64,000 bases of DNA. Source: JAIVGV01 sp031425275. GTDB taxonomy: Bacteria; Acidobacteriota; Blastocatellia; Pyrinomonadales; Pyrinomonadaceae. Where the stretch lies: contig JANPJA010000043.1 of assembly GCA_031425275.1 (NCBI GenBank), positions 12,905-76,904 on the forward strand, given 5' to 3'. Below, piece after piece: positions 51,703 through 60,488 of this stretch (the stretch's first letter is position 1; each line of letters opens with the position of its first letter). The notes beneath the pieces were generated by a model. The model saw only the letters and a list, made by a program, of their open reading frames with translations. It did no database searches and was not told the origin of the DNA. The position numbers were made by a program, and so were the translations under genes.

Positions 51703-51885
51703 GCGGGCGGGGGCGCGGCGCGGGGGGGGGGCGGGGGTTGGGTGTGTTGGTGGGGTTGGGGTGGGGGTGGGGGGGGGTTTGCCGTTTTGTGTGGGCTTGC
51801 TCTGGTTTGTCCCTTTTTGTGTTTTTTTTCCCTTCCAAAAAATCCCCCCGGGGGCCCCCCCTCACCCGCCCCCCCCCGCGGCTCT
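51703..51885. other. Low-complexity G-rich/T-rich stretch without a gene
   Basis: About 180 bases made of G runs up to 10, then T runs, then C runs. It contains GGGGTTGGGGTGGGGG-like stretches that could fold as a G-quadruplex, or be a sequencing or assembly artefact. It sits in the early operon between two phage genes. Confidence 0.8.
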
Positions 51886-51889
51886 TGCT

Positions 51890-52276
51890 TTATTGGGTCT
51901 CTTGCGATTCGAGTTGGGCGTAGCGAGCTTGCAGGATCGCGATGGCCTCAAGGATTTCAGTCTTGCGCTTCTCGACGGGTGTCTGCTCAAGCTCGGACTG
52001 AGTAACGTCCTGAAGCTCTTTGTTGACCTCAGCGAGAGTGGTGAGCGGCAGGTTGGTTAAGACGGCCTCGCAGCGGCGGTTGAAGTCGGACTGGATGAAG
52101 CGAAGACCGTCCGGGTTGCGCCGACCGATTGCGCGCAGGATGCGCCACGCCTTCGGGTAAGGATTGTCTCTGCCGAGCAGCTCGTACACTCTCGACAGAG
52201 AGACATCCAAATCTTCAGCCAACAGCTTCGCGTAGCCGTCCGCTGCCTGCACGATCACGTCGTTAGAGTCCTGCAT
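51890..52276 (-). CDS. Phage regulatory protein with HTH
   Basis: 128 residues. DVIVQAADGYAKLLAEDLDVSLSRVYELLGRDNPYPKAWRILRAIGRRNPDG has a helix-turn-helix (SLSRVYELLG) and resembles phage CII-type regulators; the C-terminal part is helical and acidic. It is the second gene of the leftward early operon. It could license replication or lysogeny genes. Confidence 0.55.
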   Translation of the reverse strand: MQDSNDVIVQAADGYAKLLAEDLDVSLSRVYELLGRDNPYPKAWRILRAIGRRNPDGLRFIQSDFNRRCEAVLTNLPLTTLAEVNKELQDVTQSELEQTPVEKRKTEILEAIAILQARYAQLESQETQ

Positions 52277-52338
52277 TGAATCTGCCTCGAAATTCCAACT
52301 GTAAAAGTTAGTGCGGCCCGGTTAGGCTGCGCTTGAGC

Positions 52339-52566
52339 TCAGGCAGCCCGTTTACGCTTTGAGCTGCGTTGCGTCTCTCCGAAAAGCTCGCCCACCGACC
52401 GGCCGAGGAAAGAGGCCAGTGCCGTTCGGATACGGGGGTAGGTGCGGACGCCGCGGATCGTTTTGGAAAGTTCCTCTCGGCTACATCCCAAAATCTTTGC
52501 CAAGCTGGTGATTGATTCGTCCTGTTCGTAAATCAAAAACTTGAGGCGCAACGGGCTAAGTGGCAT
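52339..52566 (-). CDS. Ner/Cro-like HTH regulator
   Basis: 75 residues, an XRE-type helix-turn-helix: ESITSLAKILGCSREELSKTIRGVRTYPRIRTALASFLGRSVGELFG. Its position, divergent from the larger repressor and first in the early operon, matches Ner/Cro of transposable and lambdoid phages. It probably represses the repressor promoter across the 45-base gap. Confidence 0.72.
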   Translation of the reverse strand: MPLSPLRLKFLIYEQDESITSLAKILGCSREELSKTIRGVRTYPRIRTALASFLGRSVGELFGETQRSSKRKRAA

Positions 52567-52579
52567 AGTGTCTCCGTGT

Positions 52580-52604
52580 GTCCCGGTCGGGACGCTGTTA
52601 ACAG
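52580..52604. promoter_or_regulatory. Immunity operators between Ner-like and repressor genes
   Basis: GTCCCG and CGGGAC (52580-52593) form a 14-base inverted repeat with a GT centre; CTGTTAACAG (52595-52604) is a perfect palindrome. Both lie in the 45-base gap between two divergent regulators, so they are good candidates for repressor and Cro sites. Confidence 0.62.
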
Positions 52605-52611
52605 TAAGGTA

Positions 52612-53472
52612 ATGCCTGTCTCAAGTCAAGAAAAAGGTAAGGAATTGCCTGACCCGGCAGATGTGTGGGGGCGAATCAAGAGCATTCTGGAAGCAGAGAC
52701 TGCCCCGGAAATCGCTAGAAAGCTGGGTTTAACAAAACAATCGGTCTATGAGTGGCCTAAAAAGCTGCCGGGGCTAGATAGCCTGCTTGCAATTGCGCGG
52801 TCAGGCAACGCCTCACTCCATTGGCTTTTGACTGGCGAGGGGCCAAAGAAGCCAGGCGGTATTTCCGACGAAGCGATTCTGTCTATTTTCGAGTTTGAGG
52901 CGCAGAAGGCTCTGAGGGACTTGGCGGAGTATAAGCACACGCAGCTCTCTCCATTGATTAGCAAGCTTGTGCAGGCGGCTCTCGATGCGGGGCTACATCT
53001 TGAGCGAGAGGGCCAAGGGAACGGAGAAGTTGCGGAGCTTGATAAGCTCGAAGGACTCTCACCCTTATCCAGTTCCCATGACTTGGGAAAGCAGAACGCG
53101 GCTTTTACCAAAGCACTCCGCGGGATGGTTCAAGAGGAAGTCGGTAAGGCCGTCGATAAAGTCATCATCGCAATAGACCCTGCTTCAGTATTGGTTCAGC
53201 GGCGGGGGCGGCTCACTAGGTTTAAGGTGTCCCAATCACCGCCCAGAGATCGCATGGATGCGCTTGAGTTATTTCCTGAGCGTTACCCGCCTAAAGGTGA
53301 AGACCTGAGCGCCCATATTGAATCTCTCATATCTTCATTGCCCGAAGATGTAGGCTTGCTCTTTCACGGGTGGGATAAATTGTCGGATGTGGAGAAGGTG
53401 GACGCTCTAACACAGATTAAAGAATTAGCTGACAGGGCAGCGTCCAACGAGCCTACGGGTAGGGCGAAGTAA
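52612..53472 (+). CDS. CI-like phage repressor with unusual C-terminus
   Basis: 286 residues from the ATG at 52612; a GTG at 52576 would add 12 residues through the operator. The N-terminus holds a phage-CI-type HTH: ETAPEIARKLGLTKQSVYEWPKKLPGLDSLLAIARSGNASLHWLLTGEG. No S24/LexA-type protease domain follows; the long C-terminal part is helical and novel to me. This fits with the ImmA-type protease encoded immediately after, which would cleave the repressor. Confidence 0.72.
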   Translation: MPVSSQEKGKELPDPADVWGRIKSILEAETAPEIARKLGLTKQSVYEWPKKLPGLDSLLAIARSGNASLHWLLTGEGPKKPGGISDEAILSIFEFEAQKALRDLAEYKHTQLSPLISKLVQAALDAGLHLEREGQGNGEVAELDKLEGLSPLSSSHDLGKQNAAFTKALRGMVQEEVGKAVDKVIIAIDPASVLVQRRGRLTRFKVSQSPPRDRMDALELFPERYPPKGEDLSAHIESLISSLPEDVGLLFHGWDKLSDVEKVDALTQIKELADRAASNEPTGRAK

Positions 53473-53916
53473 ATGAACATCCTCGCGCGCAAGTTTGAGT
53501 CGTTAAACATCGGCTGGAATCATCGACCTCTGGCGGAGGGGGATTTCTATCGCCTATGCCGTCGTGAAAAAGTAAAGGCCGTCGAACTACCACTGCGCGT
53601 ACCCGGTTTCTACATGGTCTGCGGCGGTAGACGATTCATCCACTTGGACTCAAGGCTGCGCGGCTCTCGCTGGCTGCACACGGCTTTTCACGAACTGGCA
53701 CACCATTATTTACACGCACCCGCCAGCGCGTCAGTGGCGAAATTCTTTAAGCTAACTCCAAACTCTAAAGAGGAGTTTGAGGCGGAAGTGTTTGCCGTCG
53801 TTGCACTAATGCCTGAGCCGAAATTGCGCCGGCTACTGTGCGAAGAAATCGAAGATGCCCACTTGAAAGAGATAGTCCATTTCCGGCTGAAAGTACTGGA
53901 CACTTACGGGTTTTGA
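53473..53916 (+). CDS. ImmA/IrrE-type metalloprotease
   Basis: 147 residues starting directly after the repressor stop (TAAATG). The motif HELAH (73-77) with the downstream EEFEAEVFA glutamate forms the zinc site. In ICEBs1 and phage systems ImmA cleaves the repressor to start excision or lysis after DNA damage. The pairing suggests a protease-driven switch instead of RecA-driven self-cleavage. Confidence 0.85.
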   Translation: MNILARKFESLNIGWNHRPLAEGDFYRLCRREKVKAVELPLRVPGFYMVCGGRRFIHLDSRLRGSRWLHTAFHELAHHYLHAPASASVAKFFKLTPNSKEEFEAEVFAVVALMPEPKLRRLLCEEIEDAHLKEIVHFRLKVLDTYGF

Positions 53917-54072
53917 GCAGGGCGAAATTAACATTGACGGTCTTCGTCCGCACTTGGTAAGTTTGATATGCAGCTGCGCGCCCTCGCGGCCGTCCGACCA
54001 CCTCTCACGCGGCGCATCTCACTCGCGCCACCGTTACTAAGTCTCACAACCTGCCAGCGAAAGGAAATTCCT

Positions 54073-55128
54073 GTGAAAGTGCTTTTAAGGTCTATCTCTC
54101 TACTTCTGTTCTTTCCTCTCATAGTTGCTGCACAGCGTCCCATGCAGATCACCGTCACTTCAATTATCGACGGCGATACTCTTATTGGGGCGGGCGGTAA
54201 CAAGGTGGAGATACGAATCAGGCTCGATGGAGTGGAAGCGCCGGAGCCGGGCCAAGCCCTTCACGAAATTGCCAAGCAGCACCTTTCCGAACTGGTGCTG
54301 AATAGGCAGGTCACACTCGTCATTAGCAGTGCCGCCACTGGCGCGGGGGTCAGCGGTCGAATCTATCTCGGCGAGATCGACATTGGAGCGCAGATGATTC
54401 GCGACGGGGCGGCATGGTTTGATGTGCCCCACTCTCCCGTTCAAAGCGCTGGCCCTTCATACGTCTACAACGAATCTGAAAAAGCCGCCCGGGCCGAGCG
54501 GCGTGGCATCTGGCAGGAGGACTCTCCCACGGCCCCGTGGGCCTTCAGGCAGCAGCAGGAGGAGGCGAGGCAGCGGCAACAACAGCCCGCTCATGTCGGG
54601 AGCAATGCTCGGCCGCAAAAGGTGCGCGCCAGCCTGACCAGCTTAGATACCAGTTCTTCTACCGCGTCGGATTCCGGGGCTGACCACGATGAGGGTGATG
54701 AAGATGGGAAGCTCGATGGCAGCGCGCGCAGGGCTGCTCAGGATGCCATAACCGCCCTACGTCGTATCAGCAACGCGACCGCGGTGGGCGTCAAATACGA
54801 TGAATACAGGAGCGAGGTACTTGTGCTCAAAGGGAAGCTTGACGCCGCCATGTCGCGCCTCCCCAGCGGCAGCCTGCGCACGCACATAGCTGCCGCGTAC
54901 TCCGAATACCTCTACGCGGCCAAGATATGGAACATGATGGCTCGAAATGGATTTGATTGGGTTTCTGCGGAAGGTAACGGCTCTGGCAACGAACTGATGA
55001 TGAAGTACGGCATCGAGCCTGTTCGGGCTCGACGTGGGCAGCGCATTCTCACAAGGCAGACTGTGATGAGCGCCATCTGGACTAAGGCAAGCGACCATGC
55101 CTACAAAGCAACTGATTATTTGAATTAA
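54073..55128 (+). CDS. Secreted staphylococcal-nuclease-like protein (probable moron)
   Basis: 351 residues from a GTG with AAGGAA upstream. Residues 1-20 form a signal peptide (SISLLLFFPLIVAAQ). An SNase domain follows: ITVTSIIDGDTLIG, RIRLDGVEAPEPGQ (Arg and Glu of the active site), VSGRIYLGE (second Arg) and GAAWF. A Gln/Arg linker and a helical C-terminal half follow. It lies between immunity and late genes and ends at a strong terminator, the usual place for a lysogenic-conversion gene. It would degrade extracellular DNA or RNA. Confidence 0.78.
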   Translation: MKVLLRSISLLLFFPLIVAAQRPMQITVTSIIDGDTLIGAGGNKVEIRIRLDGVEAPEPGQALHEIAKQHLSELVLNRQVTLVISSAATGAGVSGRIYLGEIDIGAQMIRDGAAWFDVPHSPVQSAGPSYVYNESEKAARAERRGIWQEDSPTAPWAFRQQQEEARQRQQQPAHVGSNARPQKVRASLTSLDTSSSTASDSGADHDEGDEDGKLDGSARRAAQDAITALRRISNATAVGVKYDEYRSEVLVLKGKLDAAMSRLPSGSLRTHIAAAYSEYLYAAKIWNMMARNGFDWVSAEGNGSGNELMMKYGIEPVRARRGQRILTRQTVMSAIWTKASDHAYKATDYLN

Positions 55129-55155
55129 ATAGTGGGGCAGTGGCTCTACACAAAG

Positions 55156-55200
55156 AGAGAAGGGCGACTCAGCTAATCCTGAGTCGCCCTTCTCTTTTTA
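55156..55200. terminator. Strong bidirectional terminator
   Basis: AGAGAAGGGCGACTCAG (55156-55172) and its complement (55179-55195) form a 17-bp stem with a 6-base loop, followed by TTTTA. It ends the nuclease gene and also serves the leftward HTH gene at 55214. Confidence 0.92.
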
Positions 55201-55213
55201 TTCCGCCTTCGGT

Positions 55214-55519
55214 TCAGGCCGCTCTGCGCCGCACCGCGGGGAGATGATCTTCGGCGCGGCGCTCGTAAGGAGGGGGCGGCACCTGCTCCCAGACTTCCGG
55301 CTGGAGGGACTTGACCCACGCCTTGAAAGAGTCCTCGTAAACGATCCAGCCGTGGCTGAGCTTGCGGCCTTCGAGTACGCCCGAATCGATGAGGCCGATG
55401 AGCGTGGGGCGCGAAGGGACGGGGGTGATGACGCGCGTGGTGCGCAGAATCATTTCGATCTGGCGGAGGCGCAGCGCCGGGCGCACTTCAAAGCCGAACT
55501 GGTAGGGTTTGCGAAGCAT
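55214..55519 (-). CDS. Phage excisionase/MerR-like HTH protein
   Basis: 101 residues. SRPTLIGLIDSGVLEGRKLSHGWIVYEDSFKAWVKSLQ is the pattern of small winged-helix DNA-binding (HTH_17) proteins, with a leading RIEMILRTTRVITP. It faces left against the late operon and ends at the shared terminator. Probably a regulator of late genes. Confidence 0.6.
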   Translation of the reverse strand: MLRKPYQFGFEVRPALRLRQIEMILRTTRVITPVPSRPTLIGLIDSGVLEGRKLSHGWIVYEDSFKAWVKSLQPEVWEQVPPPPYERRAEDHLPAVRRRAA

Positions 55520-55855
55520 GTAACAACTCCTTCTGCCGAAACTGCAACCGGGGACGATGAGGGAAAGTAGGAGCGTGAAGAACCCTGATGAACGATGCGA
55601 CGAGGGCGCTTGTCAGCGAGTGGGTAAGGCGACTTACTCATCCCGTCTCCTGTCGGTGAATTTAACGACTATTTCGACACAATACAATAGTTTCAATCGT
55701 TAAATCCGTAAAATGTCGAAGGACTGAAAAACCCTTAAAAGCGTCCCGCCTTCCTTAAAAGCAATCTCACGCCCGCCGCCCGCCTGCTCCTATCTTGGCA
55801 GCGTGACGAGTTCAATGCTCGTCAACTCTAACAACGCCTTTGTAAGGAGCACCGC
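55520..55855. promoter_or_regulatory. Regulatory region upstream of the late operon
   Basis: 336 bases between the leftward HTH gene and the rightward late genes. Inverted repeats TTCGACA/TGTCGAA (55673-55720) and TGACGAG/CTCGTCA (55804-55824) look like operator sites. The start is preceded by TAAGGAG. The sequence is A/T-richer around 55665-55720, where promoters are likely. Confidence 0.5.
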
Positions 55856-56527
55856 ATGTCACGACTCATTACCGTCTTGGGAGCTACCACCGCCCTCGCC
55901 GCGGCCGTCACCGGCCTGATCACCGCGATCAATCCGAAGGCCGCGATCTACGTGATGCTGGTCGGCACCGCCGCCGCCGCCGTGGGCAAGGAACTGCTCG
56001 ACCCGCAGGCGCTACGCCGGTTCAGCCCGACCGCCCTGCGACGCGGGCTTCCCGCCCGTGGCGCGTTCGCGCGCGGCAAGAGCCTCAAGCTGGTGGCCTT
56101 CGCGCTCGCCGCCTCCGTCGCGCTGCTCACGGCGGCGTGCGACCCGCCTTCGCCGTCACAGGTCATACGCGGCGTCGAGGTCGGCGCGCACGAGGCGCAG
56201 AGCGAGATCGAGGCCATGCGGCGCGACGGCGACCTGAGCGCTGGGGAAGCCGGGAAAATCAAACCCGTCCTGACGGAGATCGAGACTGCGGCACGCAACG
56301 CCGGCATTCGGCTCAATAGCCCCGGCGGCGTCACCCCGCAGGTGAAGCGGCAGGTCGTGCTGGGCCTGATCGGAGACGTGGCCGACGCCATCGTGCGGCT
56401 CGAAGAGCAGAACATCATCAAGCCGAAAGGTCGGGATAAGTTGAAGCGACACCTCCAGCGTCTGCGCGTCGGTCTGCGCGCGCTGCGCGTCGTCGAGGCG
56501 ACGTTCGGACAGGAAAGCGGTGCCTAA
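55856..56527 (+). CDS. Phage membrane/lipoprotein-like protein
   Basis: 223 residues. Two hydrophobic stretches (1-40 and 75-95) are present; the second ends VALLTAAC, a lipobox-like site. The rest is helical with basic ends. It opens the late operon ahead of the packaging genes. A lysis or membrane role (holin/spanin type) is possible but unproven. Confidence 0.5.
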   Translation: MSRLITVLGATTALAAAVTGLITAINPKAAIYVMLVGTAAAAVGKELLDPQALRRFSPTALRRGLPARGAFARGKSLKLVAFALAASVALLTAACDPPSPSQVIRGVEVGAHEAQSEIEAMRRDGDLSAGEAGKIKPVLTEIETAARNAGIRLNSPGGVTPQVKRQVVLGLIGDVADAIVRLEEQNIIKPKGRDKLKRHLQRLRVGLRALRVVEATFGQESGA

Positions 56528-56817
56528 TGATTCGGACGAAAGACGGCAAGGGATGGTTTCTGACCCTGCTCCAGTGGGCGGGGCCATTCCTGTTGTCCGG
56601 CGTCATCGGCTACGGCTCCGTGCAGTACGCGCAAGGTCGGCAGGTGCAGAGGCTCGACACCTTCGAGCGCGACATCTCCACGCTCGAAAAGAAGATCGAT
56701 CAGGCGAAGGGCGAGCACGCCAACTTCCCCTCGCGGGAAGAGTTCAAGCTGATGCTCGACGACATTAAGGAAATCAAGACGGACATGCGCGAGGTCAGGC
56801 GCGCTTTGACGAAGTAG
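56527..56817 (+). CDS. Phage membrane-anchored coiled-coil protein
   Basis: 96 residues: one membrane helix (LTLLQWAGPFLLSGVIGYGSV) followed by a coiled coil (LDTFERDISTLEKKIDQAKGEHANF ... LDDIKEIKTDMREVRRAL). This layout fits small holin- or DUF2730-type proteins of Mu-like phages. The start overlaps the previous stop by one base. Probable role in lysis or membrane docking. Confidence 0.55.
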   Translation: MIRTKDGKGWFLTLLQWAGPFLLSGVIGYGSVQYAQGRQVQRLDTFERDISTLEKKIDQAKGEHANFPSREEFKLMLDDIKEIKTDMREVRRALTK

Positions 56818-56830
56818 GGGTGAATCGACG

Positions 56831-57376
56831 ATGCCGCGCAAATATGACGACGATGCCGTGCAGCTTTGCCTCGGACTTTATCTGAAGTTCGCCGGGCAGC
56901 AGCACGAGCGCATCGAGGCCGAGATGCGCAAGACCTACCCCGGCTGGAGCGTGCAGAACCTCTACACGCGCGGGCTAGGCACGAACCACAAGCAGGGCTG
57001 GGTCGATAAGTACGGCTGGGATGAAGTGCTCAAGCTGAAGCTCGCCACGAACGGCAAGGCGGCGGCCACGTCCGCCGAGAAGCTGTTTTTGGAAATCGAA
57101 GCGCAGCGCGAGCGGCTCAAGGTTGCCCTCGAAGCGCAAGGGGCGAACGCCGACCGCGACCTCGTTTACCAGCACCGCGATTACTGCACGCTCTCCATCA
57201 ACGCGCTCTCGCGGCTGGAGGCGGCGGGAGACAACTTCGCCGGCTTCGTCGCCATGTGGGAGCGGCTCTGCGCGTGGCTGCCGTCGATCTCGCCCGCCGC
57301 GACGCGCGAACTGCTGGCCGTGGCCGAGGAGGTGCTGCGCATGGCGCAGAACGAATTCAAGAGCGAGGGCAAGTGA
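56831..57376 (+). CDS. Terminase small subunit-like protein
   Basis: 181 residues: an N-terminal helix-turn-helix (YDDDAVQLCLGLYLKFAGQQHERIEAEMRKTYPGWSVQNLYTRGLG) and a helical oligomerisation half (LSRLEAAGDNFAGFVAMWERLCAWL). The position one short gene ahead of the large subunit supports the assignment. It would recognise phage DNA and start packaging. Confidence 0.65.
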   Translation: MPRKYDDDAVQLCLGLYLKFAGQQHERIEAEMRKTYPGWSVQNLYTRGLGTNHKQGWVDKYGWDEVLKLKLATNGKAAATSAEKLFLEIEAQRERLKVALEAQGANADRDLVYQHRDYCTLSINALSRLEAAGDNFAGFVAMWERLCAWLPSISPAATRELLAVAEEVLRMAQNEFKSEGK

Positions 57377-57377
57377 G

Positions 57378-57515
57378 ATGAAGCCAAAAAGCTATTACCT
57401 CTGGAAGTTCATACACAACGCCCTGATTCACCCGCTGCTCGCTTTCCCCTACGAGCCGAAGTTTTTGCAGCGGGCGCATGACTGGACGGCGAAGCGTTGC
57501 TGGGGCGCGGGCTGA
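57378..57515 (+). CDS. Small conserved phage protein
   Basis: 45 residues: MKPKSYYLWKFIHNALIHPLL, then FLQRAHDWTAKRCW. The HNALIHPLL ... HDWT pattern recurs in small head-cluster proteins of tailed phages. It lies between the small and large terminase genes. Function unknown. Confidence 0.55.
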   Translation: MKPKSYYLWKFIHNALIHPLLAFPYEPKFLQRAHDWTAKRCWGAG

Positions 57516-57536
57516 ATTTTATCGGCGGGCAATAAA

Positions 57537-58997
57537 ATGGCGGTGAAGAGGCAAACAATCGAGCAGCAGATGGAGCGCGCGCGCGCAGCGTCGCAGCGCG
57601 CCCTTTCGATTGTCGCGCCCGATCAGTCCAGCGGGTGGCAGGTTGCCCGGCCGGTAGGAGTGCCCGGCTGGTCGAAGTATATCCCGCACGAGCCGACCGA
57701 AAAGCAGAGGCAGTTCCTCTCGCTCACCTGTAAAGAATCAATGTTCGGCGGCGCGGCCGGCGGCGGCAAGTCCGACGCGCTGCTGATGGCGGCGTTGATG
57801 TATGTGGACGTACCCAGCTACGCCGCGATTATCTTCCAGCGCGCGCTGACCGACTTCGCGCTCCCCGGCGGGTTGATAGACCGGGCGCATGACTGGCTCG
57901 GCGGAACCGACGCGAAGTGGGATGAAAGCACTAAGACGTGGACGTTCTCTTCAGGCGCAACGCTCACCTTCGGCTATATCAAAAACTATCGAGACTGCCT
58001 GCGTTACAAGTCAACGGAGTTTCAATTCGTCGGCTTCGAGGAACTGACGCGATTTAAGGAGAAGGAATACCGCTACCTTTTCTCGCGCCTCCGCAAAGCG
58101 AAAGAGTTAGCCACATCGCTTCTAAAGAAGCTGTCCGGTGTAGCGGAAAAAGTTATTGCAGCGCTGAAGGAGGCGTGGAATCGCCTACCGCTTCGGATGC
58201 GGGGCGTGACGAACCCCGGCGACATCGGACACGAGTGGGTCAAGCAGAGATTCCTTATCGAGGGCGAGCAGGCGGGCCGAGTCTTCATCCCCGCGCTGGC
58301 TTCGGAGAATCCGCACCTCAATCAAGAGGAGTACGAGCAATCCCTTAACGAGCTTGACGCGGTGACGCGCCAGCAGTTGAAGAGCGGCAATTGGGATGTG
58401 AGGCCGAGCGGAGGCTACTTCGACCGCGCGACCTTCGGCCGCTTTAAGAGTGACGAAGCGCCGCAGTTCCGCAAGCTCATCCGCTTCCACGATCTGGCGG
58501 CGACCGCGCCGGCCCCCGGCAAAGACCCGGACTGGACGGCGAGCGGACTCGTCGGCTTCCATGCCGGTCGCTACTACATCTTCGACGTGCGCCGGATGCG
58601 GGGTGGGCCGGCGGACGTTTACAAGTACCTCAAAAAGACCGCGCTCGAAGACCGGCTGCTCTACGGTCGCAAGGTCGAAACTTACATTGAGCAGGAGCCG
58701 GGCAGTTCCGGCGTCTTCACGATTGATCACATCGTCCGCGAAGTGCTCGTTGGGTACGCCGTCCGCGGCAAGCGTTCGACGGGCAGCAAGCTCGACTACG
58801 CCAAGCCGCTCAGCGCAGCCGCCGCCAACCGCAACGTGCTCCTGCTCGAAGGCGGCCGATGGCACAGCCTGTTTTGCGACGAAGCCGAGGCGTTCACCGG
58901 CGATGACGGCGGCGCGCACGATGACATCGTCGATGCAGTTAGCAAGGGCTGCGCGGTACTCACCGGCGGGAAGAGCAAAAAGGGAGTGGGCTTCTAA
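57537..58997 (+). CDS. terL: Terminase large subunit
   Basis: 486 residues. ATPase: Walker A GGAAGGGKS (71-79), Walker B FVGFEEL. Nuclease: FHDLAAT (first Asp), EQEPGSSG (Glu) and AHDDIVDAVS (last Asp). It is the packaging motor that cuts and pumps DNA into the head. Mu packages by a headful mechanism with its own terminase, but this version is closer to the general Terminase_6 group than to Mu gp28 by feel. Confidence 0.92.
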   Translation: MAVKRQTIEQQMERARAASQRALSIVAPDQSSGWQVARPVGVPGWSKYIPHEPTEKQRQFLSLTCKESMFGGAAGGGKSDALLMAALMYVDVPSYAAIIFQRALTDFALPGGLIDRAHDWLGGTDAKWDESTKTWTFSSGATLTFGYIKNYRDCLRYKSTEFQFVGFEELTRFKEKEYRYLFSRLRKAKELATSLLKKLSGVAEKVIAALKEAWNRLPLRMRGVTNPGDIGHEWVKQRFLIEGEQAGRVFIPALASENPHLNQEEYEQSLNELDAVTRQQLKSGNWDVRPSGGYFDRATFGRFKSDEAPQFRKLIRFHDLAATAPAPGKDPDWTASGLVGFHAGRYYIFDVRRMRGGPADVYKYLKKTALEDRLLYGRKVETYIEQEPGSSGVFTIDHIVREVLVGYAVRGKRSTGSKLDYAKPLSAAAANRNVLLLEGGRWHSLFCDEAEAFTGDDGGAHDDIVDAVSKGCAVLTGGKSKKGVGF

Positions 58998-59135
58998 AAA
59001 CTTCGCGCGCATTTGCCCCGTGGCGGGCGGAGAGGTGTAACGAGGTGGACGGGGGGCGGAAAACGCGGCTGGGGCGGGTTAGGGGCGCGGCGTCGGCCGC
59101 GTAAGGGGCGGGCCAGACCCGCCGTGAGAGGGATT

Positions 59136-60488
59136 ATGACGACACAAGAGATCATCGACAACGGACTGAAGGTGCTGGCGGGCCGGGCGAACACCTACCG
59201 CAAGGCGAAAGATTACTACGACGGCAAGCACCGTCTGGCTTTTGCGACTGAGAAGTTCCTCAACGCCTTCGGCGACCTGTTCGAGAAGTTCGCGGACAAT
59301 CTGATGCCGCCGGTCGTGGATGCCGTGAAGGACAATCTGATAGTCACCGGCTTCAACGTCGAGGCGGGCGATCAGGGGTTGGCAGACGAGGCGTGGAAGG
59401 TCTGGCAGGGCGCGCGCATGGGCAGGCGCGCCGGTCAGGTGCATAAGGAAGCTCTGCGCGCCGGCGACGCCTACCTGATCGTGTGGCCGGACAGAGACGG
59501 GCAGCCCGCGTTCCATCCGAACAAGGCGCACCTCTGCACTGTCAACTACGACGACGAACAGCCGGAGCGCGTCGTCTCGGCCGTGAAGGTGTGGCAGCGC
59601 GCGGACAAGCGTTACCGCCTCAACGTCTTTTTCCCCGACCGCATCGAGAAGTATCTGACCCGGCAGAGTCACCCAAACGGGATGCCGGAGTCGGAGAAGG
59701 CTTTCGACCGCTTCGAGATTCCGGGCGAGGCGTGGCCGCTGGAGAATCCTTACGGCGTCGTGCCCGTCTTCCACTTCGGTAACAACGCGGACATCGGCGA
59801 GTCCGGCTGCTCTGAGTTGCGCAATGTGATGCCGCTGCAAGACGCGCTCAACAAAGCCGTGCTCGACAAGATGGTGGCGATGGAGTTCGCGGCGTTCCCG
59901 CAGCGGTACGCCATCGGTCTGGAGGTCGAATCCGATCCGATTTCGGGCAAGCCGATCAATCCGTTTCAGGGCGTCGAGCGGTGGGTGACGGTCGCCAACG
60001 ACAACGCGAAGTTCGGCCAGTTCGAGGGCGCGAGCTTGAAGCAGTTTCTGGAAGTGCAGGACAGCTTCCGCATGGAGATCGCGCGCGTGTCCGGCACGCC
60101 CCTGCACTACTTCTTTTTGCAGACCAGCGTTCCTTCGGGCGAGGCTCTGAAGACCATCGAGAAGAGATTCATCAAGAAGGTCGAAGACCGGCAGGGCAGC
60201 TTCGGCCAAGTGTGGGAAGACATCCTCTCGCTCGCGCTGAGAATGGGCGACGGGATTCCGCTCTCGGCGGACGTTCGCCTCTTCACGCAGTGGGCCGACC
60301 CGGCCCCGTCTTCTCAGAAGGAGCGGCTCGAAGCCATCGTTCTGAAGATGGATATCGGCATTGACGAGGAGCAGGCGTTGATTGAAGCGGGTTACGGCCT
60401 GAAGGACATTGCAGCGATGCAGGGACGTAAGGCGAAGCGGCAGGTTGAAGCTACGCGCGAATTTGACGCGGGGGACATCGCAGCGTAA
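59136..60488 (+). CDS. Portal protein, SPP1-gp6-like
   Basis: 450 residues from the ATG at 59136; an upstream in-frame start at 59013 is Gly/Arg-rich and probably a shadow. LKVLAGRANTYRKAKDYYDGKHRLAF at the start, then HFGNNADIGESGCSELRNVMPLQDALNKAVLDKMVAMEF and SGTPLHYFFLQTSVPSGEALKTIEKRFIKKVEDRQ are typical of SPP1-gp6-type portals (Phage_prot_Gp6). The dodecameric ring is the DNA gate of the head. Mu uses a different portal family. Confidence 0.87.
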   Translation: MTTQEIIDNGLKVLAGRANTYRKAKDYYDGKHRLAFATEKFLNAFGDLFEKFADNLMPPVVDAVKDNLIVTGFNVEAGDQGLADEAWKVWQGARMGRRAGQVHKEALRAGDAYLIVWPDRDGQPAFHPNKAHLCTVNYDDEQPERVVSAVKVWQRADKRYRLNVFFPDRIEKYLTRQSHPNGMPESEKAFDRFEIPGEAWPLENPYGVVPVFHFGNNADIGESGCSELRNVMPLQDALNKAVLDKMVAMEFAAFPQRYAIGLEVESDPISGKPINPFQGVERWVTVANDNAKFGQFEGASLKQFLEVQDSFRMEIARVSGTPLHYFFLQTSVPSGEALKTIEKRFIKKVEDRQGSFGQVWEDILSLALRMGDGIPLSADVRLFTQWADPAPSSQKERLEAIVLKMDIGIDEEQALIEAGYGLKDIAAMQGRKAKRQVEATREFDAGDIAA

